Origin: an uncultured Treponema sp.
GTDB taxonomy: Bacteria > Spirochaetota > Spirochaetia > Treponematales > Treponemataceae
Direction of reading: 5' to 3'
DNA length: 35,506 nt
Assembly: GCA_900319625.1 (NCBI GenBank)
Contig: ONPD01000014.1
Span: 1-35,506 of the forward strand
Of this stretch, positions 7,475 through 15,534 are shown one piece after another (positions within the stretch are counted from its first letter, which is position 1; each line of letters begins with the position of its first letter). Both the position numbers and the translations under genes were made by a program. The notes below the pieces were generated by a model. The model did no database searches. It was not told the origin of the DNA and saw nothing but the letters and a program-made list of their open reading frames with translations.

Positions 7475-9373
7475 ATGAACTTTAGCGATAAACTAAAAAC
7501 TGATGTAAGTAATTTTGGATTTAAGAAGGGATTTTTTACCACATGGTCACCTTCTGCAAAGAAAGTATCTCTTCTTTTATATAAATCCTTTGAAGATGTA
7601 AAAGCAGCTGTTCCAGTTCTGGAATTTGAGCTTAAAGCTGATGATGGGGGCGTCTGGAAGTCCAGGGCTTTTTCTGACTCTGAGCTATCTTCTTTTTTGT
7701 ATTATAAATACCGCTTTACTTTTGAGAATGCCGAATATGAAGTCTGCGATATCTGGGCCAAATGCGCTTCAAAAGAGTCTCTTGCTTCGCGGTTATGCGA
7801 CATAAAAAGTGAAAAGGCTTCTTTTCCGGAAAAGTTCAGGCAGAATTATTATAATCCTTTTGGAAAAACCGGCAGTGAAAGAAAATGCTTTACTGACGCT
7901 GTTATTTTTGAAATGCACGTAAGGGACTGGTCGCGGACTTACGTAAGGGACAGCTGCGGAAAGTTTACGGAAATTGCCTGCAATGAAAAACTGATGGATC
8001 ATCTTAAGGAGTTGGGTGTTACCCACGTTCAGATTTTGCCTGCCTTTGAATATGCAAACTCCTGCGAGGATAAATCCTATAACTGGGGCTATGACCCTTT
8101 CAATTTTAACATTCCTTGCAGCCGCTATACCCGGGAGGGCTTTACTGACGGCGTAGAAAGCGTTAGGGATTTCAGACAGATGATTCAGGCCTTCCATGAC
8201 AAGGGTATCGCCGTGAATATGGATGTAGTTTACAATCACACTTTTGGAACGGGAAAAGACTCGATTTATGATATGACTGAGCCTTACTATTTTTACCGTA
8301 CAAAGACCAGTGAGAAAGGGCAGCTTGAATATTACAACGGCTCCGGCTGCGGAAACGAAATTGCCAGCAATCAGGATATGGTGCGGGCTTTTATTATCGA
8401 TTCCCTGAAGCACTGGATGACAGATTTTCACATCAACGGCTTCCGCTTTGACCTTATGGGAGTTTTTGAAACTTCTACGATGAAAGAAATTTATGAAGAA
8501 CTGAAAAAAATTGATTCCAATGTTCTTGTTTACGGCGAACCCTGGTGCGGCGGCGAATGCGGTGTAAAAAACGGCTGTGCAAAACCTGTTATAGATGAGT
8601 GCGAAGGTGTAGCCTGCTTTAATGATGACTTCCGCGATGCAATTAAGGGCGCTGAGTTTTCAGGTTTTAAGAAGGGCGAAGTTCAGGGGATCTTTAATGA
8701 CGCTGCAATCTGCAGGGGGCTTACCGGTTCACTTAAAAAAAATGGCGGTTTTACAGTGAATTCTAACCGCACAATAAACTATGTGGAATGTCACGATAAT
8801 TTTACCCTTTTTGATAAGCTCTCTCTTTCCTGGCTGAACAGAACTGAGTTTTCTGGTGATTTATATAAGGAAATCGGAGAGGCCGGACTTGAAACTGTAA
8901 AAAAACAGGATATGCTGAGTGCGGCTTATGTGAGTCTTGCCCAGGGAATTCCTTTTATAAACGGCGGTCAGGAATTTATGCGCACAAAGATGGGGGACGA
9001 AAACAGCTATATTTCTTCTGATGAAATAAATCAGATTGATTTTTCTTTTAAGGAAAAAAATGCTGATGTCTTTAATGTTTACAAGGGACTTTTTGCCCTT
9101 AGAAGGCAAAATCCGGAGGCTTTTGGACATAATGAAAACGCTTCTGCTCAGGTTTTGAAGGAAGGCCTTGTTTTTTACCAGACCGGGAATTTTGGAATTA
9201 TTTTTAATGCCTCGGCTTTTGATTTTACAGAGACTGTTGAGGGCTATCAATTTGAAGTTGATATAACTTCCGGGGCTGTGGAAGAAAAGATTCCAGATTT
9301 TTGTGAAGACGGAAAAATAACTGTGACGATAAAAGCTTTAAGTTTTATGATACTTAAAGCTTCCTCTAAATAA
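7475..9373 (+). CDS. pulA: Type I pullulanase / debranching enzyme (GH13)
   Basis: It hydrolyses alpha-1,6 branches of pullulan, glycogen or starch dextrins. The 632-residue product starts with a CBM48-like domain (about 15-100) containing FTTWSPSAKKVSLLLY. The catalytic barrel carries the type I pullulanase motif YNWGYDP and the four GH13 regions: DVVYNH, GFRFDLMG (nucleophile Asp326), YGEPW (acid/base Glu355) and ECHDN (Asp441). There is no signal peptide, so it acts in the cytoplasm on imported dextrins or stored glycogen. The ATG at 7475 is chosen over an upstream TTG at 7457 because the upstream codons overlap the promoter. A CG-centred near-palindrome overlaps the start. It converges with the next gene and overlaps it by 8 nt. 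Confidence 0.92.
   Translation: MNFSDKLKTDVSNFGFKKGFFTTWSPSAKKVSLLLYKSFEDVKAAVPVLEFELKADDGGVWKSRAFSDSELSSFLYYKYRFTFENAEYEVCDIWAKCASKESLASRLCDIKSEKASFPEKFRQNYYNPFGKTGSERKCFTDAVIFEMHVRDWSRTYVRDSCGKFTEIACNEKLMDHLKELGVTHVQILPAFEYANSCEDKSYNWGYDPFNFNIPCSRYTREGFTDGVESVRDFRQMIQAFHDKGIAVNMDVVYNHTFGTGKDSIYDMTEPYYFYRTKTSEKGQLEYYNGSGCGNEIASNQDMVRAFIIDSLKHWMTDFHINGFRFDLMGVFETSTMKEIYEELKKIDSNVLVYGEPWCGGECGVKNGCAKPVIDECEGVACFNDDFRDAIKGAEFSGFKKGEVQGIFNDAAICRGLTGSLKKNGGFTVNSNRTINYVECHDNFTLFDKLSLSWLNRTEFSGDLYKEIGEAGLETVKKQDMLSAAYVSLAQGIPFINGGQEFMRTKMGDENSYISSDEINQIDFSFKEKNADVFNVYKGLFALRRQNPEAFGHNENASAQVLKEGLVFYQTGNFGIIFNASAFDFTETVEGYQFEVDITSGAVEEKIPDFCEDGKITVTIKALSFMILKASSK
7479..7494. promoter_or_regulatory. 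Candidate operator, near-palindrome ACTTTAGCGATAAACT
   Basis: This 16-bp site has a central CG and matches 14 of 16 bases of the perfect palindrome AGTTTATCGATAAACT at 26109-26124, upstream of the other GH13 gene. It overlaps codons 2-7 of the pullulanase and the predicted transcription start, a position where a bound repressor would block initiation. The spacing and central CG fit a LacI-family operator; this is an inference. Confidence 0.45.
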
Positions 9374-10046
9374 TCATCAGAAGGCCGGCTGCAGAAATGA
9401 CTGCAAAAGACATTGTGTAGGCGCTTTCGTAAATCAGCTGGGAGTATTTTTCTGCAACAAGATGAAGGTCTGAGGCGTAAATAAGCAGCTGCAGCAGGGT
9501 GGTTATGCTTCCGATTGTAAGGAGAAGCGAGTAAAGTCTGTGATTAAAGAGCAGTTCAACAAGGGCTGTAAACAGCAGATAACTGCCTGTGAAAAATGAA
9601 AGGGCCAGGAAAATTAAGGTTAAAAACTTTTTTGTTTTTGTAAAAATGCAGAAGGCTGCAAATAATGCGGTCATAAGAATCGTGAAGATTACCGGGAACC
9701 AGGAAGGAATGCGGATTAAATAGATTACGGGGCGGTAAAGGTTGACCCATACAGCAAGTATCAGAAGGTAGGAAAGCAGAGCGAGCGGGCGAAGTGATTT
9801 TTCGTTTTTGAGCTGAAGGAGCATTGCCGCTTCGGAAAAAAAGGCTGCCAGAATCTGTGTCTGAATGATTCTCAGGGAATCAGGGTATCTTTCAAAGAGA
9901 ATGCTTGTAAAAAATGCGGATGCAAAAGGAATCAGCAGAAATGAAAAGACTGTTTTTGGAATGCCCAGATTTTTTATATAGAAAATAATGTAAAGAGTCA
10001 GAATAATTACAAAAAGCGCAAGAAAAATCCAGATAAAATAGTTCAT
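9366..10046 (-). CDS. Multi-pass membrane protein of unknown function
   Basis: The 226-residue product is almost wholly hydrophobic, with about seven to eight membrane helices and short polar loops (for example FERYPDSLR near 50-59). Size, helix number and the late ASDLHLVAEKY stretch faintly recall YhhN/TMEM86 lysoplasmalogenase-like proteins (motif SDxLLA), but I am not confident of that. The start at 10046 lies 6 nt after a -10 box with no Shine-Dalgarno. Its 3' end overlaps that of the pullulanase gene by 8 nt in convergent orientation, and no terminator is visible between them. Confidence 0.75.
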   Translation of the reverse strand: MNYFIWIFLALFVIILTLYIIFYIKNLGIPKTVFSFLLIPFASAFFTSILFERYPDSLRIIQTQILAAFFSEAAMLLQLKNEKSLRPLALLSYLLILAVWVNLYRPVIYLIRIPSWFPVIFTILMTALFAAFCIFTKTKKFLTLIFLALSFFTGSYLLFTALVELLFNHRLYSLLLTIGSITTLLQLLIYASDLHLVAEKYSQLIYESAYTMSFAVISAAGLLMII

Positions 10047-10052
10047 AACAAA

Positions 10053-10082
10053 AATATATCACAGCATTTGTTGTTTTGCCAA
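10053..10082 (-). promoter_or_regulatory. Promoter of the membrane-protein gene
   Basis: On the minus strand TTGGCA (10082-10077), an 18-nt spacer and TATATT (10058-10053) end only 6 nt before the ATG at 10046. This predicts a leaderless mRNA. Confidence 0.6.
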
Positions 10083-10093
10083 TTCTCACCCCC

Positions 10094-10122
10094 TTTAAAA
10101 AAAAATAATATTCCAATATAAT
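10094..10122 (+). promoter_or_regulatory. Promoter of the oadGAB operon
   Basis: TTTAAA (10094-10099), a 17-nt spacer and a perfect TATAAT (10117-10122). Unlike its neighbours, this operon has a normal leader of about 47 nt and a strong Shine-Dalgarno (AGGAG, 10162-10166). Confidence 0.65.
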
Positions 10123-10175
10123 TTTGCGTATTAAAATCGGGTCAATTTTTCGATTTTTTTTAGGAGTAACTTTTT

Positions 10176-10424
10176 ATGACAATTACAGAAATGCTTGGTC
10201 AGGGTGGACTTTTGACTTTGCTTGGTATGTGTGTTGTATTCAGCTTCATTATTATTCTTATTATCTGTATGACAGCCCTTAAGGCTGTGGTTCATGCTCT
10301 TAAGCTTGATAAAGAAGCACCTGTTGAATCAACTGGAAGTGCTGCGGCTCCAGCTGCGGCTAAAGATGATGGGGCTGTTGTTGCTGCTATTGCGGCTGCT
10401 GTCCGCGAAAAACTATCTGTGTAA
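10176..10424 (+). CDS. oadG: Sodium-pump decarboxylase gamma subunit
   Basis: OadG is the small membrane anchor that joins the biotin-bearing alpha subunit to the beta sodium channel. The 82-residue product has one membrane helix (about 13-36, GLLTLLGMCVVFSFIIILII), an Ala-rich flexible region (about 50-60) and a short helical tail VVAAIAAAVREKLSV. It is the first gene of oadG-oadA-oadB, 18 nt before oadA. The sequence is short and low in complexity; the call rests on topology and operon position. Confidence 0.88.
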   Translation: MTITEMLGQGGLLTLLGMCVVFSFIIILIICMTALKAVVHALKLDKEAPVESTGSAAAPAAAKDDGAVVAAIAAAVREKLSV

Positions 10425-10442
10425 ACTAAAGGGGTAAAAAAT

Positions 10443-12539
10443 ATGTCTAAAGTAGGAATTTCTGAACTTGCAATCCGTGATGCTCACCAGAGTCTTCACG
10501 CAACTCGTATGACAACAGCTGATATGCTGCCAATCTGCGACAAACTTGATAAAGTTGGTTATAAATATATTGAAGGTTGGGGTGGAGCAACTTATGACTC
10601 TTGTATCCGCTTCCTCAACGAAGATCCATGGGAGCGCCTCAGAAAGCTCCATGCAGCACTTCCAAACAACAAAATCATGATGCTTCTTCGTGCTCAGAAC
10701 CTTCTTGGTTACAAGCACTATGCTGATGATGTAGTAGAGAAGTTCGTTGAAACTGCTGCTAAAAACGGTATTGGTTGTTTCCGTATTTTTGATGCCTGCA
10801 ACGATCCTCGTAACATGGAATGTGCTACAAAGGCAGCTAAAAAATCTGGAGTTGATGTTCAGATGGCTATTTCTTATGCCGTAACTCCATTCCACACAAA
10901 TGAAAAATATGCAGAGCTTGCTAAGACTTATGCAGACTTTGGTGCAGATTCTATCTGTATTAAGGATATGTCTGGTCTTCTTAAGCCATATGAGGCTTAT
11001 GACCTCGTACAGAAAATCAAGGCTAAGGTTGATCTTCCTGTAGAAATCCACTCACACGCTACAACAGGTCTTTCTGTTGCAACACTTTTGAAGGCTGCAG
11101 AAGCTGGTGCAGACTGGCTTGATACAGCAATTTCTTCTATGTCTATGGGTACTTCTCACTCTCCAACAGAGACTGTAGTAGAAATGCTCAAGGGCACAGA
11201 TATGGATACTGGCCTTGATACAAAACTTCTTCTTGAGATTGCTGCTTACTTCCGCGAAGTTCGCAAGCACTATTCATCTCTTGAATCTGCTTTCCTTGGT
11301 GCTGATACACGTATTCTTCTTTCTCAGGTACCAGGCGGAATGCTTTCTAACCTGGAATCACAGCTCAAACAGCAGAACGCAGGCGACAAGATGGACGCTG
11401 TACTTGCTGAACTTCCAAAGGTTCACAAGGCTGCAGGTTACGTTCCTCTTGTAACTCCAACATCTCAGATTGTTGGTACACAGGCTGTTATGAACGTTCT
11501 TATGGGACCATATAAAGTAATGACTCAGGACTTCCGTAACCTTATTACTGGTAAGTTCGGTAAACTCCCAACAGATGCTGATCCAGAGCTTGTTAAGAAG
11601 GCTCTTGAGCAGAATCATATGGATGCAGTTGTTACATGTCGTCCAGCTGACCTTATTGAACCTGAATGGGACAAAATGGTTGAAGAATCAAAGAAAGCTG
11701 GTGGTAACGGATCTGACGAAGATGTTCTTACTTACGCTATGTTCCCTAATGTTGCTCCAAAATTCTTTGCTGAACGTGCAAAAGGCCCGGTTGATGCTGC
11801 AAGCACATTTGCTAAGAAAGAGGTTGCTCCTGCTGCCGCTAAGGAAAACAAGGGTGGTTCTTACACTGTAAACGTAAACGGAACTGCTTACAATGTTACA
11901 ACAGGCCCTGCAGGCGACTCTATGAGCGTAAACGTAAACGGAACTGCTTATAACGTAACATTCGGCGCTGCCGGTGCTGCTCCTGCAGCAGCCGCAGCAG
12001 CCCCTGCCGCACAGGTTACTGGTGGCGTTGAAATTAAAGCGCCTGTAGCAGGAACTCTCCTCCGTCACGCAGTTGCTGCCGGAACAAAAGTAAATAAGGG
12101 TGATACTGTTATCATCGTTGAATCTATGAAGATGGAACTTGAAGTTAAGGCTCCAGAAGCTGGAACTGTAAGCTTCTCTGTTCAGCCGGGAACACAGATT
12201 CAGGCTGGTCAGGTTCTTGGAACACTCGGTGGAGTAGCTGTTGCCGCTCCTGCACCTGCTTCGGCCGTAACTTCAACACCAACTCCAGCACCCGTAACCT
12301 CAGCACCAGCTGCTAGCGCAGCTGGCAATGGAAAACCTGTAAAAGCGCCGGTTGCAGGTACATTGCTCCGCTATGCTGTAGCTGAAGGTGCTGCAGTTCA
12401 GGCTGACACAACAGTAATCATCGTTGAGTCAATGAAAATGGAATTGGAAATCAAAGCTGGTGCTGCAGGTAAAGTTCACTTTGTAGCAGCTACAGGCTCA
12501 CAGATTGCTCAGGGCGCAACAATTGCTGAAATTCAGTAA
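10443..12539 (+). CDS. oadA: Oxaloacetate decarboxylase alpha subunit with two biotinyl domains
   Basis: The carboxyltransferase moves CO2 from oxaloacetate to biotin; the beta subunit then decarboxylates carboxybiotin and exports sodium. Of 698 residues, the N-terminal barrel starts ISELAIRDAHQSLHATRM and contains the metal-site stretch EIHSHATTGLSVATLL. The PYC/OadA conserved region follows to about 440. Next are two copies of VNVNGTAYNVT (476-486 and 496-506, a 60-nt direct repeat) and then two complete biotinyl domains: 530-597 with ESMKM Lys563, and 633-698 with ESMKM Lys665, joined by an Ala/Pro/Thr linker. Family members normally have one biotinyl domain. Methylmalonyl- or glutaconyl-CoA decarboxylases use a different carboxyltransferase, so oxaloacetate is the likely substrate. 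Confidence 0.93.
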   Translation: MSKVGISELAIRDAHQSLHATRMTTADMLPICDKLDKVGYKYIEGWGGATYDSCIRFLNEDPWERLRKLHAALPNNKIMMLLRAQNLLGYKHYADDVVEKFVETAAKNGIGCFRIFDACNDPRNMECATKAAKKSGVDVQMAISYAVTPFHTNEKYAELAKTYADFGADSICIKDMSGLLKPYEAYDLVQKIKAKVDLPVEIHSHATTGLSVATLLKAAEAGADWLDTAISSMSMGTSHSPTETVVEMLKGTDMDTGLDTKLLLEIAAYFREVRKHYSSLESAFLGADTRILLSQVPGGMLSNLESQLKQQNAGDKMDAVLAELPKVHKAAGYVPLVTPTSQIVGTQAVMNVLMGPYKVMTQDFRNLITGKFGKLPTDADPELVKKALEQNHMDAVVTCRPADLIEPEWDKMVEESKKAGGNGSDEDVLTYAMFPNVAPKFFAERAKGPVDAASTFAKKEVAPAAAKENKGGSYTVNVNGTAYNVTTGPAGDSMSVNVNGTAYNVTFGAAGAAPAAAAAAPAAQVTGGVEIKAPVAGTLLRHAVAAGTKVNKGDTVIIVESMKMELEVKAPEAGTVSFSVQPGTQIQAGQVLGTLGGVAVAAPAPASAVTSTPTPAPVTSAPAASAAGNGKPVKAPVAGTLLRYAVAEGAAVQADTTVIIVESMKMELEIKAGAAGKVHFVAATGSQIAQGATIAEIQ

Positions 12540-12560
12540 GTGAACTGAAAGGAAATTTAG

Positions 12561-13994
12561 ATGGAAACAGTTTTGAACAAAAATAATAAATACAAGGTGT
12601 TTAGGGCAAGTGCTATTGTTTGTCTTATTGCCCTTTCACTTTCTTTTGTAGGTTGCGGTAAAGGCTCAGGTTCTTCTGGAAACTATGCTTCTACAACAAT
12701 CGTAAAAGGTTCAGAGAATATCAAACCTATTTCAGTAAAATCTTTCTTCGGAAACGTTGCAAAGAATACCGGAATCTACAAGATGATTCATACTCCAACT
12801 CCTGAAGAAGCTGCTGAAGAAAAAGCTTCTAAAGAGCAGATGGAAATTGTAAAAGAAGAACAGATGGCTCAGGCCGCAGCTGACCTGGCTTCTCATCCTG
12901 TAAAGGGATGGCAGCGCCTTGTTATGCTTGCAATCGGCTTCCTTATTGTTTACCTTGGAGCCGCAAAAGGATTTGAACCTCTTCTTCTTATTCCAATCGG
13001 ATTTGGTACAATTCTTGTAAATATTCCGGGTGCCGGTATGGGTGATGGCCCGGACGGTATGCTTCATATCATCTATTCTGCAGGTGTAGGAAACGAATTC
13101 TTCCCTATGCTTATCTTTATGGGAATTGGTGCTATGACAGACTTCGGTCCTCTTATCGCTAACCCTAAAACAGCCCTTCTTGGTGGTGCTGCTCAGCTTG
13201 GTGTATTTGCTACCTTGTTCGGTGTTGCTTCTATGAACTTCATTCCTGGAATCGACTACAACATGAAGCAGGCTTGTGCTATCGCTATCATCGGTGGTGC
13301 AGACGGTCCTACATCAATCTACGTTTCTGGTAAACTTGCTCCAGAAATGATGGCTGTAATTGCCGTTGCCGCTTACTCTTACATGGCTCTTGTTCCTATG
13401 ATTCAGCCTCCTATTATGAAGCTTTTGACTTCTAAGAAAGAGCGTACAATCAAGATGAAACAGCTTCGTCCTGTATCTAAGACAGAACGCATTTTATTCC
13501 CACTTCTTTTGCTCGTTGTAACAATCCTTCTCTTGCCACCTGCAGCTCCTCTTATCGGTATGCTTGCATTCGGTAACTTCATTAAGGAAATCGGCTGTGT
13601 TCAGCGTCTTTCTAAGACTGTTGAAAATGAACTTATGAACATCGTTTCTATTCTTCTGTCACTGGGTGTTGGTTCACAGATGACTCCAGAAAAGATTATG
13701 CACGCTAACTCTCTGGGTATTATCGTTCTTGGTCTTCTTGCTTTCTGTATCGCTACAATGGGCGGTCTTATTATGGCAAAGATTATGAACCTCTTCCTCA
13801 AAGAGAAAATCAATCCGCTTATCGGTTCGGCTGGTGTATCAGCAGTTCCAATGGCAGCCCGCGTTGCAAACAAGGTTGGTATGTCAGAAGATCCGACAAA
13901 CTTCCTTTTGATGCACGCTATGGGACCAAACGTTTCCGGCGTAATCGGAACCGCAATTGCGGCAGGTGTATTCATTTCGACATACGGAATGTAA
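12561..13994 (+). CDS. oadB: Sodium-pump decarboxylase beta subunit with lipoprotein-like N-terminal extension
   Basis: OadB is the multi-span membrane subunit that couples decarboxylation of carboxybiotin to sodium export. Residues from about 116 onward match the family: [14 protein letters not shown], the channel motif [10 protein letters not shown] (with the essential Asp), and [19 protein letters not shown] near the end. The protein is longer than usual (477 against about 370-435). The first 115 residues include a hydrophobic stretch ending LSLSFVGC (Cys32), a lipobox-like site, and then an Ala/Glu-rich helical segment. A ribosome site (AAAGGA) lies 8 nt before the ATG, so the extension seems real. 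A terminator follows. Confidence 0.93.
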   Translation: METVLNKNNKYKVFRASAIVCLIALSLSFVGCGKGSGSSGNYASTTIVKGSENIKPISVKSFFGNVAKNTGIYKMIHTPTPEEAAEEKASKEQMEIVKEEQMAQAAADLASHPVKGWQRLVMLAIGFLIVYLGAAKGFEPLLLIPIGFGTILVNIPGAGMGDGPDGMLHIIYSAGVGNEFFPMLIFMGIGAMTDFGPLIANPKTALLGGAAQLGVFATLFGVASMNFIPGIDYNMKQACAIAIIGGADGPTSIYVSGKLAPEMMAVIAVAAYSYMALVPMIQPPIMKLLTSKKERTIKMKQLRPVSKTERILFPLLLLVVTILLLPPAAPLIGMLAFGNFIKEIGCVQRLSKTVENELMNIVSILLSLGVGSQMTPEKIMHANSLGIIVLGLLAFCIATMGGLIMAKIMNLFLKEKINPLIGSAGVSAVPMAARVANKVGMSEDPTNFLLMHAMGPNVSGVIGTAIAAGVFISTYGM

Positions 13995-14021
13995 TTTGCG
14001 CTAGACTAAATTAATATGAAG

Positions 14022-14050
14022 GCTGTCCTCTCGGGGACAGCTTTTTTTTT
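14022..14050 (+). terminator. Terminator of oadGAB
   Basis: gctgtcc (14022-14028) pairs with ggacagc (14035-14041) and is followed by a run of nine T. The T-run reaches into the stop codon of the convergent minus-strand gene. Confidence 0.9.
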
Positions 14051-14876
14051 ATATTATCTCAGCAAGATTTAATCCGCATAAATATTTTATGCGCTCTTCG
14101 TGGTTCATCTTCTTGAAGTCTTGACTTTTTGACCATTTTTCAAAGTAGGCAGCGGCGGCAGAAGCTGTCTTTTTCAGCACTTCTAAAAGCTCCGGCGAAC
14201 AGTCCGGGATATAGCAGGCCAGACGGGTTCCCTCTGTCCCTTTAACTCCCATAAAATATTCAAAAAACTCAGCCTTGTATTCGCCGAAGGCGGCATAAAG
14301 CCCGAAGAAGTCAGCAATCAGCTCGTCGTGAAGGTGATTCTGCGAGCAGCCGAAAAATCTTTTTGTATAATAGTGGGTACATTCGTGTTCCAGGCGGATT
14401 GTCATGGATTTTGCCTGCCAGTCGTCCTCCGAAAGTCCCAGAGTTTTTGCTGTAACGTTGCTGTAGGGCTTTGCAGAAAGAATTATAAAGCGTGTTGTCT
14501 TTCCAAAAACAAAGGCCGCCCCTGTTGAAGAAAGATTTTGCGGACGAAGGCCCTTGTGAATAAGATTTGTAACAAGATTTTCAAAGTCATCAGTATTTTT
14601 AATTTTGATGACAGGGATTTCTCCTGCACAGGAATTGTAAATCTCAGCCGATATGTTTTCTGCATCTTTAAAATCAACCGGAAGACGAGGCACCAGCATT
14701 GTGTTTATTGCCGTTTCTGCGCCGGCCTTATTCACTTCAGAAACAACCCCCCTCCAGAAATCAAGGAAAGATAAATCATCTCCCGGAGTCGGATTATAAT
14801 TCTGAAAGTGATTTTTAAGATAATCTGAAAAAATTGACTTGTCCTGCGCGTTTAGCTTAGAGATATCTATATTCAT
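14049..14876 (-). CDS. Uncharacterised HExxH metalloprotein
   Basis: The product is 275 residues if it starts at the ATG at 14876 (MNIDISKLN), which lies 1 nt after the stop of a small upstream ORF and so looks translationally coupled; an in-frame start at 14909 would add 11 residues but overlap that ORF. The core reads LEHECTHYY (His164-Glu165-Cys-Thr-His168, an HExxH zinc site), then NHLHDELIADFFG with Glu185 as a plausible third ligand, like a gluzincin. There is no signal peptide or membrane helix. It resembles, from memory, a family of uncharacterised bacterial proteins (possibly DUF7005; not verified). Its neighbour across a divergent promoter region encodes a double-glycine-leader peptide, so a role in peptide processing or immunity is an attractive guess. 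Protease activity is not proven. Confidence 0.75.
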   Translation of the reverse strand: MNIDISKLNAQDKSIFSDYLKNHFQNYNPTPGDDLSFLDFWRGVVSEVNKAGAETAINTMLVPRLPVDFKDAENISAEIYNSCAGEIPVIKIKNTDDFENLVTNLIHKGLRPQNLSSTGAAFVFGKTTRFIILSAKPYSNVTAKTLGLSEDDWQAKSMTIRLEHECTHYYTKRFFGCSQNHLHDELIADFFGLYAAFGEYKAEFFEYFMGVKGTEGTRLACYIPDCSPELLEVLKKTASAAAAYFEKWSKSQDFKKMNHEERIKYLCGLNLAEII

Positions 14877-14877
14877 C

Positions 14878-14997
14878 TTATGCCGCACTTTTAGAAGAGG
14901 CAAAATCAATAACAGAAAGCTGCTGCATCTGTTTCTTTGCTAATGCAATGATATTTTTACTCTTGTTGATTTTTCGAAAATCTTCAATTGTGTACAA
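14878..14997 (-). CDS. 39-residue small protein coupled to the HExxH gene
   Basis: A TTG start at 14997 has AAGGAG (15009-15004) 6 nt upstream, and a promoter lies just before that. The product begins MYTIEDFRKINKSKN, continues with a Lys/Gln-rich amphipathic stretch and ends FASSKSAA. There are no cysteines and no clear membrane helix. The stop (TAA, 14880-14878) is one base before the ATG of the metalloprotein gene, so they form a two-gene operon. I do not recognise a family. It could be a peptide substrate, a small regulator or only a leader that couples translation. Confidence 0.55.
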   Translation of the reverse strand: MYTIEDFRKINKSKNIIALAKKQMQQLSVIDFASSKSAA

Positions 14998-15021
14998 TGA
15001 AGGCTCCTTATTTCTTTATTT

Positions 15022-15049
15022 ATTGTAACACAATGTTTTGAGATTTCAA
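15022..15049 (-). promoter_or_regulatory. Promoter of the small ORF / HExxH operon
   Basis: On the minus strand TTGAAA (15049-15044), a 16-nt spacer and TACAAT (15027-15022). Transcription would start near 15015, just before the AAGGAG site. Confidence 0.55.
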
Positions 15050-15170
15050 ATGAAGATTGTTAAATTTGATTATTCAGAATCTTAGTAATATCTTCGTTGA
15101 AGCAAGATAAGAGTTCTTCTTTTATATTTTCAATTTTCACTTTTTTTTAGCCCTTTTTAAAAGTCCGCCG

Positions 15171-15206
15171 TATAATATAATGTAATTATTGATAATAATT
15201 AGGAGG
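15171..15206 (+). promoter_or_regulatory. -10 box, inverted repeat and Shine-Dalgarno of the GG-leader peptide gene
   Basis: TATAAT (15171-15176) has no clear -35, so an activator may be needed. A perfect inverted repeat, taattatt-gat-aataatta (15183-15201), follows and runs into a perfect AGGAGG (15201-15206) 7 nt before the ATG. The repeat could be an operator or an RNA hairpin that limits access to the ribosome site. Confidence 0.5.
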
Positions 15207-15213
15207 CTTTATT

Positions 15214-15414
15214 ATGAATAAGAAGGAAATTGAAAAAGAAGAATTGAATCAGATTTCTGGTGGTTCAATAGAAAATCTTAAGCCAATCAGGATAAAATAC
15301 AGACCTGAAAAACATGAAACACCTGGAACAGAGTGGGTAAAGAATATTACTGCCACAGTAAACAGTGTAGATGAATGCGGCGTTGAAGAACTTCAGCGAG
15401 GAAGAAAATTCTAA
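15214..15414 (+). CDS. Double-glycine-leader peptide (bacteriocin/RiPP-like precursor)
   Basis: The 66-residue product starts MNKKEIEKEELNQISGG, a textbook double-glycine leader (residues 1-17; pattern ELxxISGG) of the kind removed by C39-peptidase ABC exporters. The predicted mature part (18-66) has 49 residues, is charged, has a single Cys near ECGVEELQRG, and lacks the hydrophobic GxxxG stretch of class II bacteriocins. It may therefore be a modified peptide or a signal and not a pore former. No exporter or modification enzyme lies within this window. A perfect AGGAGG ribosome site fixes the start. The divergent HExxH operon is the only candidate partner nearby. Confidence 0.75.
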   Translation: MNKKEIEKEELNQISGGSIENLKPIRIKYRPEKHETPGTEWVKNITATVNSVDECGVEELQRGRKF

Positions 15415-15534
15415 GCCAATTAAAACGAAAATGTGCATTGCGAAGTTTATATTTACCATCTTTAGTGTGCTCAATCATTGGCACGGACGCTATCGTTTTG
15501 TCATATGAGTAACAGATAAAGAACAATTATACGG

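Noticed and set aside
7793..8431. 212-codon minus-strand ORF within the pullulanase gene
   Set aside because: Antisense shadow of a gene with clear catalytic motifs; no promoter, ribosome site or recognisable protein pattern.
10413..11051. 212-codon minus-strand ORF opposite oadA
   Set aside because: Arises from the strong codon bias of oadA; the product is Ser/Cys/Ile-rich and has no family features.
15060..15140. 26-codon minus-strand ORF (GTG start, MKIENIKEELLSCFNED...)
   Set aside because: No good ribosome site or promoter, and chance ORFs of this size are common in AT-rich DNA. It could be a remnant of a gene; not supported enough to list.
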